Origin: an uncultured Lachnospiraceae bacterium | GTDB lineage: Bacteria; Bacillota; Clostridia; Lachnospirales; Lachnospiraceae | Direction of reading: 5' to 3' | Length of the DNA stretch: 38,945 bases | Assembly: GCA_949287925.1 (NCBI GenBank) | Contig: CASEIR010000028.1 | Coordinates: forward strand, 1 to 38,945 | Part shown: positions 1-8,381 of the stretch, piece by piece | Layout: each line of letters opens with the position of its first letter | Position numbering within the stretch: the first letter of the stretch is position 1 | The notes under the pieces: generated by a model | Seen by the model: the letters and a program-made list of their open reading frames with translations, nothing else | Database searches by the model: none | What the model was told of the DNA's origin: nothing | Program-made: the position numbers and the translations under genes

Positions 1-672
1 TTTTATATAGACGTGGACAGGCTGATCATTATAGGAGATGAGGAACATGCAAAAGGCATGTTTGATGAGATTGCCCGTGAGAGAAGTCTCGAGGACGAAT
101 CATCATATCTCATCATGTTGGAACTGCTGGAATATCTCGTGAGAGATGATTTGGTGTTTCTGGAGGAATATGAGAAGAAACTGAATTCGGTGGAAGAGAT
201 GGTGATGGAAGATATAGCAGATCTTCCAGGTGATTTTGATGTTTTTGTAGCTCGCTACAGGAAAGGGATCAGAGAGATGAGCCGATATTACCAGCTTCTT
301 GCAGACGTTACGGATGTGTTGGAGGAAGCTGCGATCAAGGAACAGAGGGAGAAGGAAAGGCAGCTTTTTTCTTATCTGAGCAACAAAGTGGACAGGCTTT
401 ATCATGACTCGTTGGTAATGAGTGAATATGCTCTCCAGATAAGGGATATATATCAGTCGAAGATCAGTGCGGAACAGAATAAGGTGATGCAGCTGCTGAC
501 CATAGTGACTACGATATTTATGCCGCTGACGCTCATAGCAGGATGGTACGGGATGAATTTTAGAATAATGCCAGAGCTGGGGTTAAGATACGGATACCTG
601 TTTGTCTGTATCCTTGCGTTTGTTATTGTATTGATAGAAATTGTGATTTTTAAAAGAAAAAAATGGTTTTAA
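1..672 (+). CDS. corA: CorA-family divalent metal (Mg2+/Co2+) transporter, 5' end outside the window
   Basis: The reading frame is open from base 1, so the start lies upstream; 223 residues of a family usually about 310-320 long are visible. The visible part is mostly charged helix, as in the long cytoplasmic stalk of CorA. It is followed by two C-terminal membrane segments, and the signature YGMN sits at the end of the first one (GWYGMNFRIMPEL). This GMN loop is the selectivity filter of the pentameric channel. A basic tail (KRKKWF) follows the last helix, as in the family. The substrate (Mg2+, Co2+ or Zn2+) cannot be told from this part. No terminator is visible before the next gene, which begins 40 bp downstream with its own ribosome site. 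Confidence 0.92.
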   Translation, partial: FYIDVDRLIIIGDEEHAKGMFDEIARERSLEDESSYLIMLELLEYLVRDDLVFLEEYEKKLNSVEEMVMEDIADLPGDFDVFVARYRKGIREMSRYYQLLADVTDVLEEAAIKEQREKERQLFSYLSNKVDRLYHDSLVMSEYALQIRDIYQSKISAEQNKVMQLLTIVTTIFMPLTLIAGWYGMNFRIMPELGLRYGYLFVCILAFVIVLIEIVIFKRKKWF

Positions 673-711
673 TCTGTTTTTAATCACTAGTATAAATATA
701 AGGAGAACTGT

Positions 712-1161
712 ATGATTATTTATGTTGATGCGGACGCCTGCCCGGTGGTCCGCATTGTGGAACGCTTAGCGGCGCAATATCACATCCCCTGTACCTTACT
801 CTGCGACACCAATCATGTACTCCATTCGGATTACAGTGAGGTGATTGTGGTGGGCGCCGGGGCGGATGCGGTGGATTTTAAGCTGATCACTCTGATAAAG
901 CCGGGGGATATCTGTGTGACCCAGGATTACGGGGTGGCGGCCATGGCTCTGGGGAAGGGGTGTTTCTGTATTCACCAGAGTGGGAAATGGTATACGGACG
1001 AGAATATCGATCAGATGTTGATGGAGCGGCATCTGGCGAAGAAGGCCAGAAGGGGCAGCAGTAAGCACCATCTGAAAGGCCCAGCCAGGCGGACGGAAGC
1101 TGACGACCTGCGGTTTGCCGAGGCCTTTGAAAAGTTGATCTGCAAAGCGCTAAATATCTGA
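712..1161 (+). CDS. UPF0178 (YaiI/YqxD, DUF188) family protein
   Basis: A 149-residue protein matching the full length of the UPF0178 family. It opens with the conserved acidic signature of that family (IYVDADACPVV), carries a second conserved stretch around residues 64-75 (GDICVTQDYGVAAMAL), and has a basic C-terminal half (KKARRGSSKHH). The family resembles PIN/NYN-like nuclease folds with clustered acidic residues, but its role is not established. The start is supported by AAGGAG about 7 bases upstream. It is the first of a tight same-strand run; the next gene begins 25 bp later. Confidence 0.88.
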   Translation: MIIYVDADACPVVRIVERLAAQYHIPCTLLCDTNHVLHSDYSEVIVVGAGADAVDFKLITLIKPGDICVTQDYGVAAMALGKGCFCIHQSGKWYTDENIDQMLMERHLAKKARRGSSKHHLKGPARRTEADDLRFAEAFEKLICKALNI

Positions 1162-1186
1162 ATACCGGGAAAGGAGTCTGTGGGAA

Positions 1187-1558
1187 ATGTTTTTTATTAT
1201 GGGAATCAATCAGGGAAGAAAGGATTTTGTCTATGACCGAGTGGTGATCTGTGATCGCTGCGGGGCCTATGGCCGGTATCAGGTTTTTATGACTTACATG
1301 TGCTTTTCTTTCTTTTTTATACCGATTATTAAGTGGAATAAGGAGTATTATGTGCAGAGTACCTGCTGTGGTACAGTCTACGAGCTGGATCCGGAGATTG
1401 GAAGGAGAATCGCCGCAGGACAGGATGTGGAGATCCTGCCTAGGCATCTGAAAATGATGCAGCCGGGACACCACGGAGGAGTTCGAAGATGCAGCCAGTG
1501 CGGCTATGAGACCAGGGAGGATTTTGAGTTCTGCCCTAAGTGCGGAAGGAGATTTTAG
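1187..1558 (+). CDS. zinc-ribbon domain protein
   Basis: A 123-residue protein with an N-terminal CxxC pair (CDRCG, about residue 22), a CC pair near residue 62, and a C-terminal zinc ribbon of two CxxC knuckles (CSQCG and CPKCG). The centre has an aromatic hydrophobic stretch (MTYMCFSFFFIPIIKW) that may be membrane-associated or buried. It fits the zinc-ribbon family (zinc_ribbon_15-like) seen as small proteins in clostridia; function unknown. AAGGAG lies 10 bases before the ATG; an in-frame ATG at 1199 is a possible alternative. The stop codon abuts the start of the methyltransferase gene, so the two are probably co-translated. Confidence 0.8.
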   Translation: MFFIMGINQGRKDFVYDRVVICDRCGAYGRYQVFMTYMCFSFFFIPIIKWNKEYYVQSTCCGTVYELDPEIGRRIAAGQDVEILPRHLKMMQPGHHGGVRRCSQCGYETREDFEFCPKCGRRF

Positions 1559-2164
1559 ATGAACCAGATGGAACAGAAGTGGGACCGGTTGCTGAAGATT
1601 CGGACTTCCGGACGGGATGATTCACATGCGGATCAGTACTACTATCCTTATGAGCCCACGCCTTACTGCGTGCTGGAGCGTCTGGCGGACAGTGGATGGA
1701 TCGGGAAGCGAAATGTACTTCTGGATTATGGAACCGGGAAGGGTCGGGTGTGCTTCTTCCTGTCTTACCAGACACGGTGCCGTTCAGTGGGAATTGAATA
1801 TGATGAACAGATCTATGAAAGGGCAGCGGAGAATCTGGAGCATGCTGCATCCGGCGGGCGGGTTTCCTTTGCCCGGGAACATGCGGAGCGGTATCCGGTT
1901 GGACCAGAGGTGGACCGGTGCTATTTTTTTAATCCTTTTTCTGAAGAAATCTTAAGAAAAGTGCTGGCAAGGATCCGGGAATCCTATTATGAGAAGCCTC
2001 GGCAGATTTTGCTGTTTTTCTATTATCCGTCGGAGGAATATGTAAGTTTTCTGATGGCGGAAGAAGAGATGGTGTTTCTGGATGAGATCGACTGCGAAGA
2101 TCTGTTTACCGGAGACGTGACCATGGAACGGATTCTGATTTTTCAGATGGGAGATGACATATAA
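1559..2164 (+). CDS. class I SAM-dependent methyltransferase
   Basis: A 201-residue protein with a Rossmann-type SAM-binding motif I at residues 54-62 (LLDYGTGKG), an acidic motif II (GIEYDE) about 20 residues later, and NPF (FFNPFSEE) in the motif IV position. That NPF resembles the (N/D)PPF-type catalytic motif of N-methyltransferases acting on rRNA, tRNA or protein. The substrate cannot be read from the sequence. The ATG follows directly on the stop of the zinc-ribbon gene (zero-base gap), so translational coupling is likely. Family call is firm, substrate open. Confidence 0.85.
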   Translation: MNQMEQKWDRLLKIRTSGRDDSHADQYYYPYEPTPYCVLERLADSGWIGKRNVLLDYGTGKGRVCFFLSYQTRCRSVGIEYDEQIYERAAENLEHAASGGRVSFAREHAERYPVGPEVDRCYFFNPFSEEILRKVLARIRESYYEKPRQILLFFYYPSEEYVSFLMAEEEMVFLDEIDCEDLFTGDVTMERILIFQMGDDI

Positions 2165-2224
2165 CGGCGCAAGTGTGATAGAATGAAAGATAGAAATAAT
2201 GATGTAGAGATGGAGGGTATCGGT

Positions 2225-2629
2225 ATGTTGTCGGATGGCGCAATGATTGTGTTGATATTTGGAGGTATCATACTGATTCCGCTTGTGACGGTGCTGATTG
2301 TGCTGGCGATTGCGAAGAAACGAAGAAAAGGGAAATATGAAAAATACCAGGGAATGGTTTTGGGGACTGTGACCTATATCCGTCCCGGAGGAATCGAACA
2401 TCCCAGTGTGATCCATGCAGTGTATCGCGTAAACGGAAGGGAGTACCAGATTAAGGAAACGGCGAAACTGAAATCCAGGACAATAAAAGTGGGAAAGATT
2501 CCTGTGGGCCAGAAGAAGTCCTTTGTGATGGGCCCTGTGGCGCCAGGAGATCAGATCCGGATCCGCTATGATGAACGGCGGCCGGAGCGGGCCATTATCT
2601 GCGGCAATGATGGAGTAGTCACCGACTGA
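2225..2629 (+). CDS. DUF3592-like membrane-anchored protein
   Basis: I place the start at 2225 because GGAGG lies 8 bases upstream; an in-frame ATG at 2183 would add 14 polar residues but has no ribosome site. The 134-residue product has one N-terminal membrane segment (about residues 7-30), a basic stop-transfer stretch (KKRRKGKYEKY), then a beta-rich domain with a pattern typical of DUF3592 (a GxVxxI opening, a central YRVNGREY strand, and a late GDQIRIRYDERRPERA stretch). Function unknown. Likely the last member of the small run beginning at 712. Confidence 0.72.
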   Translation: MLSDGAMIVLIFGGIILIPLVTVLIVLAIAKKRRKGKYEKYQGMVLGTVTYIRPGGIEHPSVIHAVYRVNGREYQIKETAKLKSRTIKVGKIPVGQKKSFVMGPVAPGDQIRIRYDERRPERAIICGNDGVVTD

Positions 2630-2690
2630 TGGAGATGGAATATAGCGTTCAGGTTTTTGCTGTTTAGAATAAGATAGAAATGGATAGAAT

Positions 2691-3539
2691 ATGGAAAATA
2701 TAATAGAGATCAAAGATTTTTGCGCCCCTCAGCTGGATGTCTATGCCAGATTGACGGAGGCGCAGCTGTTGAATAAAGACCGGCCGGAAGATGGAATGTT
2801 CATTGCCGAGAGCCCCAAGGTAATCATGCGGGCGTTGGATGCCGGGTACGAGCCGGTGTCCATGCTGGCAGAGGACCGGCATGTGAACGAAGAAGTGAAA
2901 GCGGTGATGGAACGGTGCCCCGGGATACCGGTGTATACGGCGCCGTTTGAGGTGCTGGCGCAGCTGACGGGCTATAAGCTGACCCGGGGAATGCTCTGTG
3001 CTATGCGCAGGAAACCTTTACTTTCGGTACGGGATGTGTGTAAGCATGCCAGACGGATTGCCATCCTGGAGAATGTGATGAATCCCACCAATGTGGGGGC
3101 CATCTTTCGTTCGGCTGCTGCGCTTTATATGGACGGGATTCTTTTGACGCCGGGTTGCAGCAACCCGTTGTACCGGCGGGCCATCCGGGTTAGTATGGGA
3201 ACTGTCTTCCAGATCCCCTGGACATTCCTGGGAGAAGAGGAAGCAGGGCCATGGCCGGAGGGCGGTATGGCGTATCTGCGGAAACTGGGGTTTGGGACAG
3301 CGTCCATGGCGCTCCATGATGAATCGGTGGATCTGGGAGACAGACGGCTGAAGGAAGAGCGGAAACTGGCGGTGATTCTGGGAACAGAGGGTGAGGGACT
3401 TTCGGACGGGACCATTGCAGTTTCGGATTATACCATCAAGATTCCCATGAGTCACGAAGTGGATTCTCTGAATGTGGCGGCGGCCAGTGCCGTAGCCTTT
3501 TGGGAACTGGGAAAAGGAAGAGGAAGAAATCATGAATAA
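2691..3539 (+). CDS. TrmH/SpoU-family RNA 2'-O-methyltransferase
   Basis: A SPOUT-fold methyltransferase of 282 residues that would transfer methyl from SAM to a ribose 2'-OH of rRNA or tRNA. The three SpoU motifs are visible: motif 1 at 131-142 (NPTNVGAIFRSA, with the catalytic-type Asn and Arg), motif 2 at 231-237 (GTEGEGL), and motif 3 around 259-270 (SLNVAAASAVAF). The N-terminal 100 residues fit the L30e-like substrate-binding domain of the TrmH/RlmB group. The ribosome site is weak. The last 8 bases overlap the start of the lysozyme gene downstream, suggesting co-expression. The exact RNA target cannot be told. Confidence 0.9.
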   Translation: MENIIEIKDFCAPQLDVYARLTEAQLLNKDRPEDGMFIAESPKVIMRALDAGYEPVSMLAEDRHVNEEVKAVMERCPGIPVYTAPFEVLAQLTGYKLTRGMLCAMRRKPLLSVRDVCKHARRIAILENVMNPTNVGAIFRSAAALYMDGILLTPGCSNPLYRRAIRVSMGTVFQIPWTFLGEEEAGPWPEGGMAYLRKLGFGTASMALHDESVDLGDRRLKEERKLAVILGTEGEGLSDGTIAVSDYTIKIPMSHEVDSLNVAAASAVAFWELGKGRGRNHE

Positions 3540-4389
3540 AGGATATATGATAGGTCTCATAATCTTTGGAATGCTGGGGATGCTGCTTTGGGGCTGCGCG
3601 GGTAAAGAGGCCGTGGAGGAAGGATGGACAGAGTCCCAGGCAAAAGAGATTCTGACATTTAAGGATGTGCATGGACAGACGTATCAGATGGAGGTGAACC
3701 CGGATATCGCCAAGAAGGAGTATGCGGATTCCGGATTTTCACGTCAGGGGGATAAGCTTAGTTATTCCGATGATACATATACCTCCCGCCTGGGAGTGGA
3801 TGTATCCTACTATCAGGGAGAGATCGACTGGGAGAAGGTAAAGGCAGATGGATATGAGTTTGCATTTATCCGGCTGGGATACCGGGGCTACGGGGAAGAA
3901 GGGACGCTGAACCTGGATGAACGTTTTCACGAAAATATCCGGAATGCCAGAGAGGCAGGCTTGGATGTGGGCGTGTATTTTTTTGCCCAGGCGGTGAATG
4001 AAGAAGAAGCTGTGGAGGAGGCGGAATTCGTTCTGGACGCTCTGGAAGGGTACGAGCTGCAGATGCCGGTGGTCTATGACCCGGAGAGTGTGGCGGATGA
4101 GGAAGCCCGGACGAACGATGTGACGGGCGAACAATTTACCCGGAATACGGATGCATTCTGCCGTAGGATTTCGGAGGCGGGTTATGAATCTATGATCTAC
4201 TGCAATATGATGTGGGAGGCCTTTGAACTGGATCTGGAGCAGCTGTCCGATTACCCGGTCTGGTATGCAGATTACCAGTCGTTTCCGCAGACGCCCTATC
4301 ATTTCGAGATGTGGCAGTATACAGAGCAGGGAACGGTAGCTGGAATATCTACAGCAGCGGATATTAATATTCAGTTTTTGAAAAGGTAG
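3532..4389 (+). CDS. GH25 family lysozyme, predicted lipoprotein
   Basis: A 285-residue secreted muramidase. The N-terminus is a lipoprotein signal with a lipobox ending at Cys22 (LLWGC), so the mature protein is probably anchored to the outer face of the membrane. After a linker of about 60 residues comes a GH25 (Lyz-like) barrel. Asp90 lies in the first strand (LGVDVSYYQG), and the DxE catalytic pair is Asp183/Glu185 (VVYDPE). Later conserved pieces are WYADYQ and the final MWQYT...DIN. The family cleaves the MurNAc-GlcNAc bond of peptidoglycan. It overlaps trmH upstream by 8 bp and is followed 15 bp later by an SGNH hydrolase, making an envelope-acting pair. Confidence 0.92.
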   Translation: MNKGYMIGLIIFGMLGMLLWGCAGKEAVEEGWTESQAKEILTFKDVHGQTYQMEVNPDIAKKEYADSGFSRQGDKLSYSDDTYTSRLGVDVSYYQGEIDWEKVKADGYEFAFIRLGYRGYGEEGTLNLDERFHENIRNAREAGLDVGVYFFAQAVNEEEAVEEAEFVLDALEGYELQMPVVYDPESVADEEARTNDVTGEQFTRNTDAFCRRISEAGYESMIYCNMMWEAFELDLEQLSDYPVWYADYQSFPQTPYHFEMWQYTEQGTVAGISTAADINIQFLKR

Positions 4390-4404
4390 AGGGGAAGTGA
4401 CGGA

Positions 4405-5304
4405 ATGAAAAAAAGGCTGATACAGGCTGCGCTGGTATGGGTGCTGACAATTATTCTTGCGGTAAGTGCATTTACCATATTGATTACAGATCCGGCGCCG
4501 GTACCGGAGAAAACGGTGGGGTTGGAGGAAGAAGCAGAGGAGACGATGCAGACAATACAGACTACACTGGCAGAAAAACAGAATGTCCGTGCCGCGATTC
4601 TGGGGGATAGTATTGCCAAAGGCTATAGCCGGGATAAGGACCTTGTAATCACTCCTTATGGGAATCTTGTGATGGAAGAACTGGCTGAGGAGGATCTTTT
4701 CAGTTATGACCTCGAAAACTATGGGAAGAACGGGCTGGATTGCACGGGAATGAACACTGATATACTGACGGATGAAGCAGTGCGCGCAAGTATCAGCAAT
4801 GCGGATGTGCTTTTTATTACAGTTGGGTCAAATGATCTTTTGAATACGTTCAAAAGTTCGGTGCGTGAGATCCTGGAAACAGAGACCAGATTCCGAAGTG
4901 TAGATGAAGCCTCGGAGGCGCTGACGCAATCGGTGGCAGAGAATCCCATGCTGATCCTGAAGGTGATTGAAGCAATCCAGAATTGGGATTATGAGTCTTT
5001 TGAAGAGCAGTGGGTGCAGATGATGGAAACGGTCAGGTCCTTAAAAAAAGAAGATACCTGGATTGTAGTGACGAATATTTATAATCCGGCGTCCAATCTG
5101 GAGCTGCCTTCTACTATGAACCGGGTGATCGAAGAAATTATCCGGAACATGAATCAGATTATGGAAGCGCATGCGGAAGAATTTGAGTATCATGTGGCGG
5201 ATGTATATCACACCGATGTATATGAACATGTGCAGGAGGACGGGATTCATCCGGACCAGAATGGACAGCAGATCATTGCAGACCGGATTTTGATTCACAA
5301 ATAA
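4405..5304 (+). CDS. secreted/membrane-anchored SGNH (GDSL) hydrolase
   Basis: A 299-residue protein with one N-terminal signal-anchor (about residues 7-28), then an SGNH esterase/lipase domain. Block I holds the nucleophile Ser69 (ILGDSIAKG), block III has GSND with Asn143, and block V has Asp279-x-x-His282 (DGIHPDQNG). All catalytic residues are present. Family members deacylate lipids, polysaccharides or peptidoglycan O-acetyl groups. The neighbour upstream is a GH25 lysozyme, so a cell-wall substrate is a reasonable inference, not shown. GGGGAAGTGACGG precedes the ATG as a modest ribosome site. Confidence 0.88.
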   Translation: MKKRLIQAALVWVLTIILAVSAFTILITDPAPVPEKTVGLEEEAEETMQTIQTTLAEKQNVRAAILGDSIAKGYSRDKDLVITPYGNLVMEELAEEDLFSYDLENYGKNGLDCTGMNTDILTDEAVRASISNADVLFITVGSNDLLNTFKSSVREILETETRFRSVDEASEALTQSVAENPMLILKVIEAIQNWDYESFEEQWVQMMETVRSLKKEDTWIVVTNIYNPASNLELPSTMNRVIEEIIRNMNQIMEAHAEEFEYHVADVYHTDVYEHVQEDGIHPDQNGQQIIADRILIHK

Positions 5305-5382
5305 GACCATCTGTGTTAGAATGGGCGTATGCGAGGGTGAAACAGGAATCCGGCATGAAAAAGGAAAGTAGAGGAAGAGAAG

Positions 5383-6234
5383 ATGAAGATAGCAGTAACG
5401 TATGACAACGGAAACATATTTCAGCATTTTGGCAAGACAGAAACGTTTAAAGTATATGAAGTGGAAGACGGAAAAATAATTTCCAGTGAAGTGGTCGGCT
5501 CCAACGGTGCCGGGCATGGCGCGCTGGCCGGACTTCTGGCAGGGCAGGCAGTGGATGTGCTGATCTGTGGTGGTATCGGCGGGGGAGCACAGGCTGCGCT
5601 GGCGGAAGCTGGTGTGGAATTATGCTCAGGTGCCCAGGGAGATGTGGATCAGGCGGTGGAAGCTTATCTGAAGGGAGAATTGATTTCCACCGGAGTCAAC
5701 TGTGACCATCACCATGAAGACGGACACAGTTGCGGAGACCATGGGGACGGACATTCCTGCGGCGGTCACTGCGGCGGCCACTGCGGCGCAGCGCAGCCGG
5801 CATTTACCGGACGTAATGTGGGTAAGATCTGCCGGACACACTATAAAGGAACACTTAATGACGGCACACAGTTTGATTCCTCCTATGATAGAGGAGAACC
5901 GCTGGAATTCACCTGTGGAGCAGGACAGATGATTCTGGGATTTGACAAGGCAGTAGCCGATATGGAAGTAGGACAGGTCGTGAACGTACATCTGGCGCCG
6001 GAAGAAGCATATGGCATGCCGGATCCAAACGCTGTATTCAGCGTGGATATAGCAGAACTTCCAGGATCTGAAGCCTTGGAACCAGGGCAGCAGGCATACC
6101 TGGCCAACCAGTTCGGACAGCCATTCCCGGTGAAGGTAGTTGCGAAAGATGAGAAAACCATTACCTTCGATGCGAACCACGAGCTGGCGGGACAGGAACT
6201 GAACTTTCAAATTGAACTTGTAGAGATAAAGTAA
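5383..6234 (+). CDS. fusion: NifX/NifB-type cofactor-binding domain + His/Cys-rich linker + FKBP (SlyD-like) peptidyl-prolyl isomerase
   Basis: A 283-residue protein with three parts. Residues 1-105 match the dinitrogenase iron-molybdenum cofactor-binding family (NifX/NafY/NifB C-terminal type): IAVTYDNG, FQHFGKTETFKVYEVEDG, LICGGIGGGAQAAL. Residues 107-135 are a metal-binding-like linker with 8 His and 5 Cys. Residues from about 143 to 283 are an FKBP-type isomerase of the SlyD class (VHYKG-like HYKGTLNDGTQFDSS, GFDKAVADMEVGQ, PEEAYG, then an insert-in-flap region). SlyD itself pairs an FKBP domain with a His/Cys-rich metal tail and helps nickel enzyme assembly, so a metallochaperone role is plausible. 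A good terminator follows, and no nitrogenase genes are near. Confidence 0.87.
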   Translation: MKIAVTYDNGNIFQHFGKTETFKVYEVEDGKIISSEVVGSNGAGHGALAGLLAGQAVDVLICGGIGGGAQAALAEAGVELCSGAQGDVDQAVEAYLKGELISTGVNCDHHHEDGHSCGDHGDGHSCGGHCGGHCGAAQPAFTGRNVGKICRTHYKGTLNDGTQFDSSYDRGEPLEFTCGAGQMILGFDKAVADMEVGQVVNVHLAPEEAYGMPDPNAVFSVDIAELPGSEALEPGQQAYLANQFGQPFPVKVVAKDEKTITFDANHELAGQELNFQIELVEIK

Positions 6235-6292
6235 GGAGGCAGATCCCCTGCGAGATTATAGTTCTCGCAGGGGACAGCCTCCAGTTTTTTTT
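6235..6292 (+). terminator. intrinsic terminator after the NifX-FKBP gene
   Basis: A perfect 12-bp stem (6244-6255 with 6263-6274) around a 7-base loop is extended by an outer 6-bp stem (GGAGGC 6235-6240 with GCCTCC 6277-6282), followed by eight T residues. It begins directly after the stop codon and separates this gene from the ftsH promoter. Confidence 0.9.
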
Positions 6293-6328
6293 GATTATAA
6301 ACTTTCAGTAAATAATTGAAGTGTGTAG

Positions 6329-6356
6329 TTGACATGTCCGGTGAATTGATTATAAT
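6329..6356 (+). promoter_or_regulatory. sigma-A type promoter of ftsH
   Basis: Perfect consensus hexamers TTGACA (6329-6334) and TATAAT (6351-6356) are separated by 16 bp. The expected transcription start (about 6363) lies just before the CIRCE operator, so a repressor bound there would block initiation. Confidence 0.85.
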
Positions 6357-6369
6357 AAGCTAAAACGAA

Positions 6370-6396
6370 TTAGCACTCTTGATAGATGAGTGCTAG
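6370..6396 (+). promoter_or_regulatory. CIRCE operator (HrcA repressor binding site) upstream of ftsH
   Basis: Left arm TTAGCACTC (6370-6378), 9-base spacer (6379-6387) and right arm GAGTGCTAG (6388-6396) give the CIRCE consensus TTAGCACTC-N9-GAGTGCTAA with one change at the last base. HrcA binds this element and is released on heat or protein-folding stress. Its place at the transcription start of ftsH predicts heat-inducible expression. Confidence 0.92.
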
Positions 6397-6432
6397 CGAT
6401 GGTTCCTGATAGCAGATAATGGAGGTATGTTT

Positions 6433-8250
6433 ATGAATGAAGTGAAGAAGCCAAGAAGATCGATGCTGTATTATTATGGCGTTATTATTCTTGTTATGGT
6501 GCTGTTTAATTTTGTTCTTCTTCCCATCGTGGCACAGCGGCAGATCCAGGAAGTGGATTATGGAACTTTTATGGATATGACAGAAGATGGAGATATTGGC
6601 AAGGTAGAGGTTCAGGAAGAAGAGAATCAGATTGTGTTTACGAACAAAGAAGAAGATACGGTTTATAAGACGGGAATGATGCCGGATCCGGATCTGACGC
6701 AGCGGCTGCATGACTCTGGAGCAGAGTTTTCCGGCGAGATCATGAAGGCAGAATCGCCGGTGCAGTCGTTTCTCTTAAGCTGGATACTTCCCCTGATCAT
6801 CTTCTATGCGCTGGGCCAGTATCTGATGAAAAAATTTATGCAGAAGGCAGGCGGTAACAATGCCATGTCTTTCGGTATGGGGAAATCCAATGCCAAAGTA
6901 TATGTGAAATCTTCCCAGGGAATCCGGTTTGCGGATGTAGCCGGAGAGGATGAGGCGAAGGAAAGTCTGACAGAGATTGTAGATTATCTGCATAATCCGG
7001 GGAAATACCAGGAAATCGGAGCTTCTATGCCAAAAGGCATCCTGCTGGTGGGACCTCCCGGAACCGGTAAGACCATGCTGGCGAAAGCGGTTGCAGGCGA
7101 GGCAAATGTTCCGTTCTTCTCCATATCCGGTTCGGAATTTGTGGAGATGTTTGTGGGGATGGGTGCTTCGAAGGTAAGGGATCTGTTTAAACAGGCTAAG
7201 GAAAAAGCGCCCTGTATTGTCTTTATCGATGAGATTGATGCTATCGGTAAAAAACGTGACGGACAGATTGGTGGAAATGATGAGCGGGAGCAGACGTTGA
7301 ACCAGCTTCTGACGGAGATGGATGGGTTTGAAGGAAATAACGGCGTAATCATTCTGGCAGCCACCAACCGTCCGGAATCTCTGGACCCGGCGCTGACGCG
7401 GCCGGGACGGTTCGACCGCCGCGTGCCGGTGGAACTGCCGGATCTGAAAGGCCGTGAGGAAATTTTACGGGTGCATGCAAAGAAAATCAAGGTTGCAGAA
7501 GATGTGGATTTTGAAAAAATTGCCCGTATGGCATCCGGCGCATCCGGCGCAGAACTGGCAAATATCATCAATGAAGCTGCGCTTCGGGCGGTGCGCGATG
7601 GACGGGCATTTGCAAATCAGGCTGATCTTGAAGAAAGTATCGAAGTGGTGATTGCCGGATATCAGAAGAAGAACGCAATTCTGACGGATAAGGAAAAATG
7701 GACTGTATCCTATCATGAGATCGGACATGCTCTGGTTGCCGCCAGACAGACCCACTCGGCACCTGTTCAGAAGATTACGATCATTCCGCGTACTTCCGGC
7801 GCGTTAGGATATACCATGCAGGTGGAAGAGGGCAATCATTATCTGTTGACACAAAAAGAACTGGAAGATAAGATTGCAACCTATACCGGCGGAAGAGCTG
7901 CAGAAGAAATCGTGTTCGGCAGCCGGTCTACCGGAGCATTCAATGATATTGAGCAGGCAACAAAACTGGCGCGGGCCATGATCACCCGATACGGTATGAG
8001 TGAGGAGTTTGATATGGTGGCTATGGAGACTGTGAATAATCAGTATCTTGGAGGCGATACTTCCATGGTATGTTCGGCCGAGACACAGACAGAGATTGAC
8101 CGGCATGTGGTAGAACTGGTGAAGAAGCAGCATGAAAAGGCGGCCACAATCCTGCTGGAGAACCGGGAAAAATTAGATGAGCTTGCACATTACTTATATG
8201 AGAAGGAAACCATAACCGGAGAAGAATTCATGGCGATTCTGAATCAGTAA
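6433..8250 (+). CDS. ftsH: FtsH: ATP-dependent membrane zinc metalloprotease
   Basis: A 605-residue AAA+ protease that extracts and degrades misfolded or regulatory membrane and cytosolic proteins. Two membrane segments (about residues 13-33 and 114-133) flank an outside domain of about 80 residues. The AAA module has Walker A GPPGTGKT (207-214), Walker B FIDEID, and the second region of homology ending RPGRFDRR. The M41 protease site is HEIGH (428-432), with the third ligand in FNDIEQAT. I use the ATG at 6433 (GGAGG 7 bases upstream) rather than the ATG at 6427, which touches the Shine-Dalgarno. Expression is predicted to be under HrcA/CIRCE control. A second AAA+ ATPase in the window (20067) lacks the protease part. 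Confidence 0.97.
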   Translation: MNEVKKPRRSMLYYYGVIILVMVLFNFVLLPIVAQRQIQEVDYGTFMDMTEDGDIGKVEVQEEENQIVFTNKEEDTVYKTGMMPDPDLTQRLHDSGAEFSGEIMKAESPVQSFLLSWILPLIIFYALGQYLMKKFMQKAGGNNAMSFGMGKSNAKVYVKSSQGIRFADVAGEDEAKESLTEIVDYLHNPGKYQEIGASMPKGILLVGPPGTGKTMLAKAVAGEANVPFFSISGSEFVEMFVGMGASKVRDLFKQAKEKAPCIVFIDEIDAIGKKRDGQIGGNDEREQTLNQLLTEMDGFEGNNGVIILAATNRPESLDPALTRPGRFDRRVPVELPDLKGREEILRVHAKKIKVAEDVDFEKIARMASGASGAELANIINEAALRAVRDGRAFANQADLEESIEVVIAGYQKKNAILTDKEKWTVSYHEIGHALVAARQTHSAPVQKITIIPRTSGALGYTMQVEEGNHYLLTQKELEDKIATYTGGRAAEEIVFGSRSTGAFNDIEQATKLARAMITRYGMSEEFDMVAMETVNNQYLGGDTSMVCSAETQTEIDRHVVELVKKQHEKAATILLENREKLDELAHYLYEKETITGEEFMAILNQ

Positions 8251-8259
8251 GAAGAATAT

Positions 8260-8310
8260 AAAAAGAGGTCAGCCTCTGTAATTACAGGGGGTCTGACCCC
8301 TTTCTTTTTT
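8260..8310 (+). terminator. intrinsic terminator after ftsH, built partly from a REP-like palindrome
   Basis: AAAGAGGTCAG (from 8262) pairs with CTGACCCCTTT (to 8303) with one mismatch, and the inner palindrome CTGTAATTACAG (8275-8286) closes the hairpin. A CTTTTTT tract follows. The right arm contains the GGGGTC-T-GACCCC palindrome described separately. Confidence 0.8.
8286..8302 (-). repeat. REP-like palindrome, copy 1
   Basis: GGGGTC and GACCCC arms around a single T (A on the other strand), in opposite orientation to the copies at 27552 and 27593. It forms part of the ftsH terminator. Confidence 0.6.
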
Positions 8311-8381
8311 ATGTGTATTTGTGGTAGTATAAAAGATATGAATTTAGAGAGTGAAGAAAATGTAAGAAGGAGATTATTATA

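Noticed and set aside
1952-2713. Minus-strand frame of 253 codons across the methyltransferase and DUF3592 genes
   Set aside because: It covers two well-supported plus-strand genes, and its translation is low-complexity with scattered His and Ser, as expected for a shadow.
5383-6234. Nitrogenase-related gene cluster
   Set aside because: Only the NifX-like domain is present; there are no nifHDK, nifE/N or nifB genes in the window, and the domain is fused to an isomerase.
6427-6432. ATG at 6427 as the ftsH start
   Set aside because: It is one base from the GGAGG; the ATG at 6433 has proper spacing.
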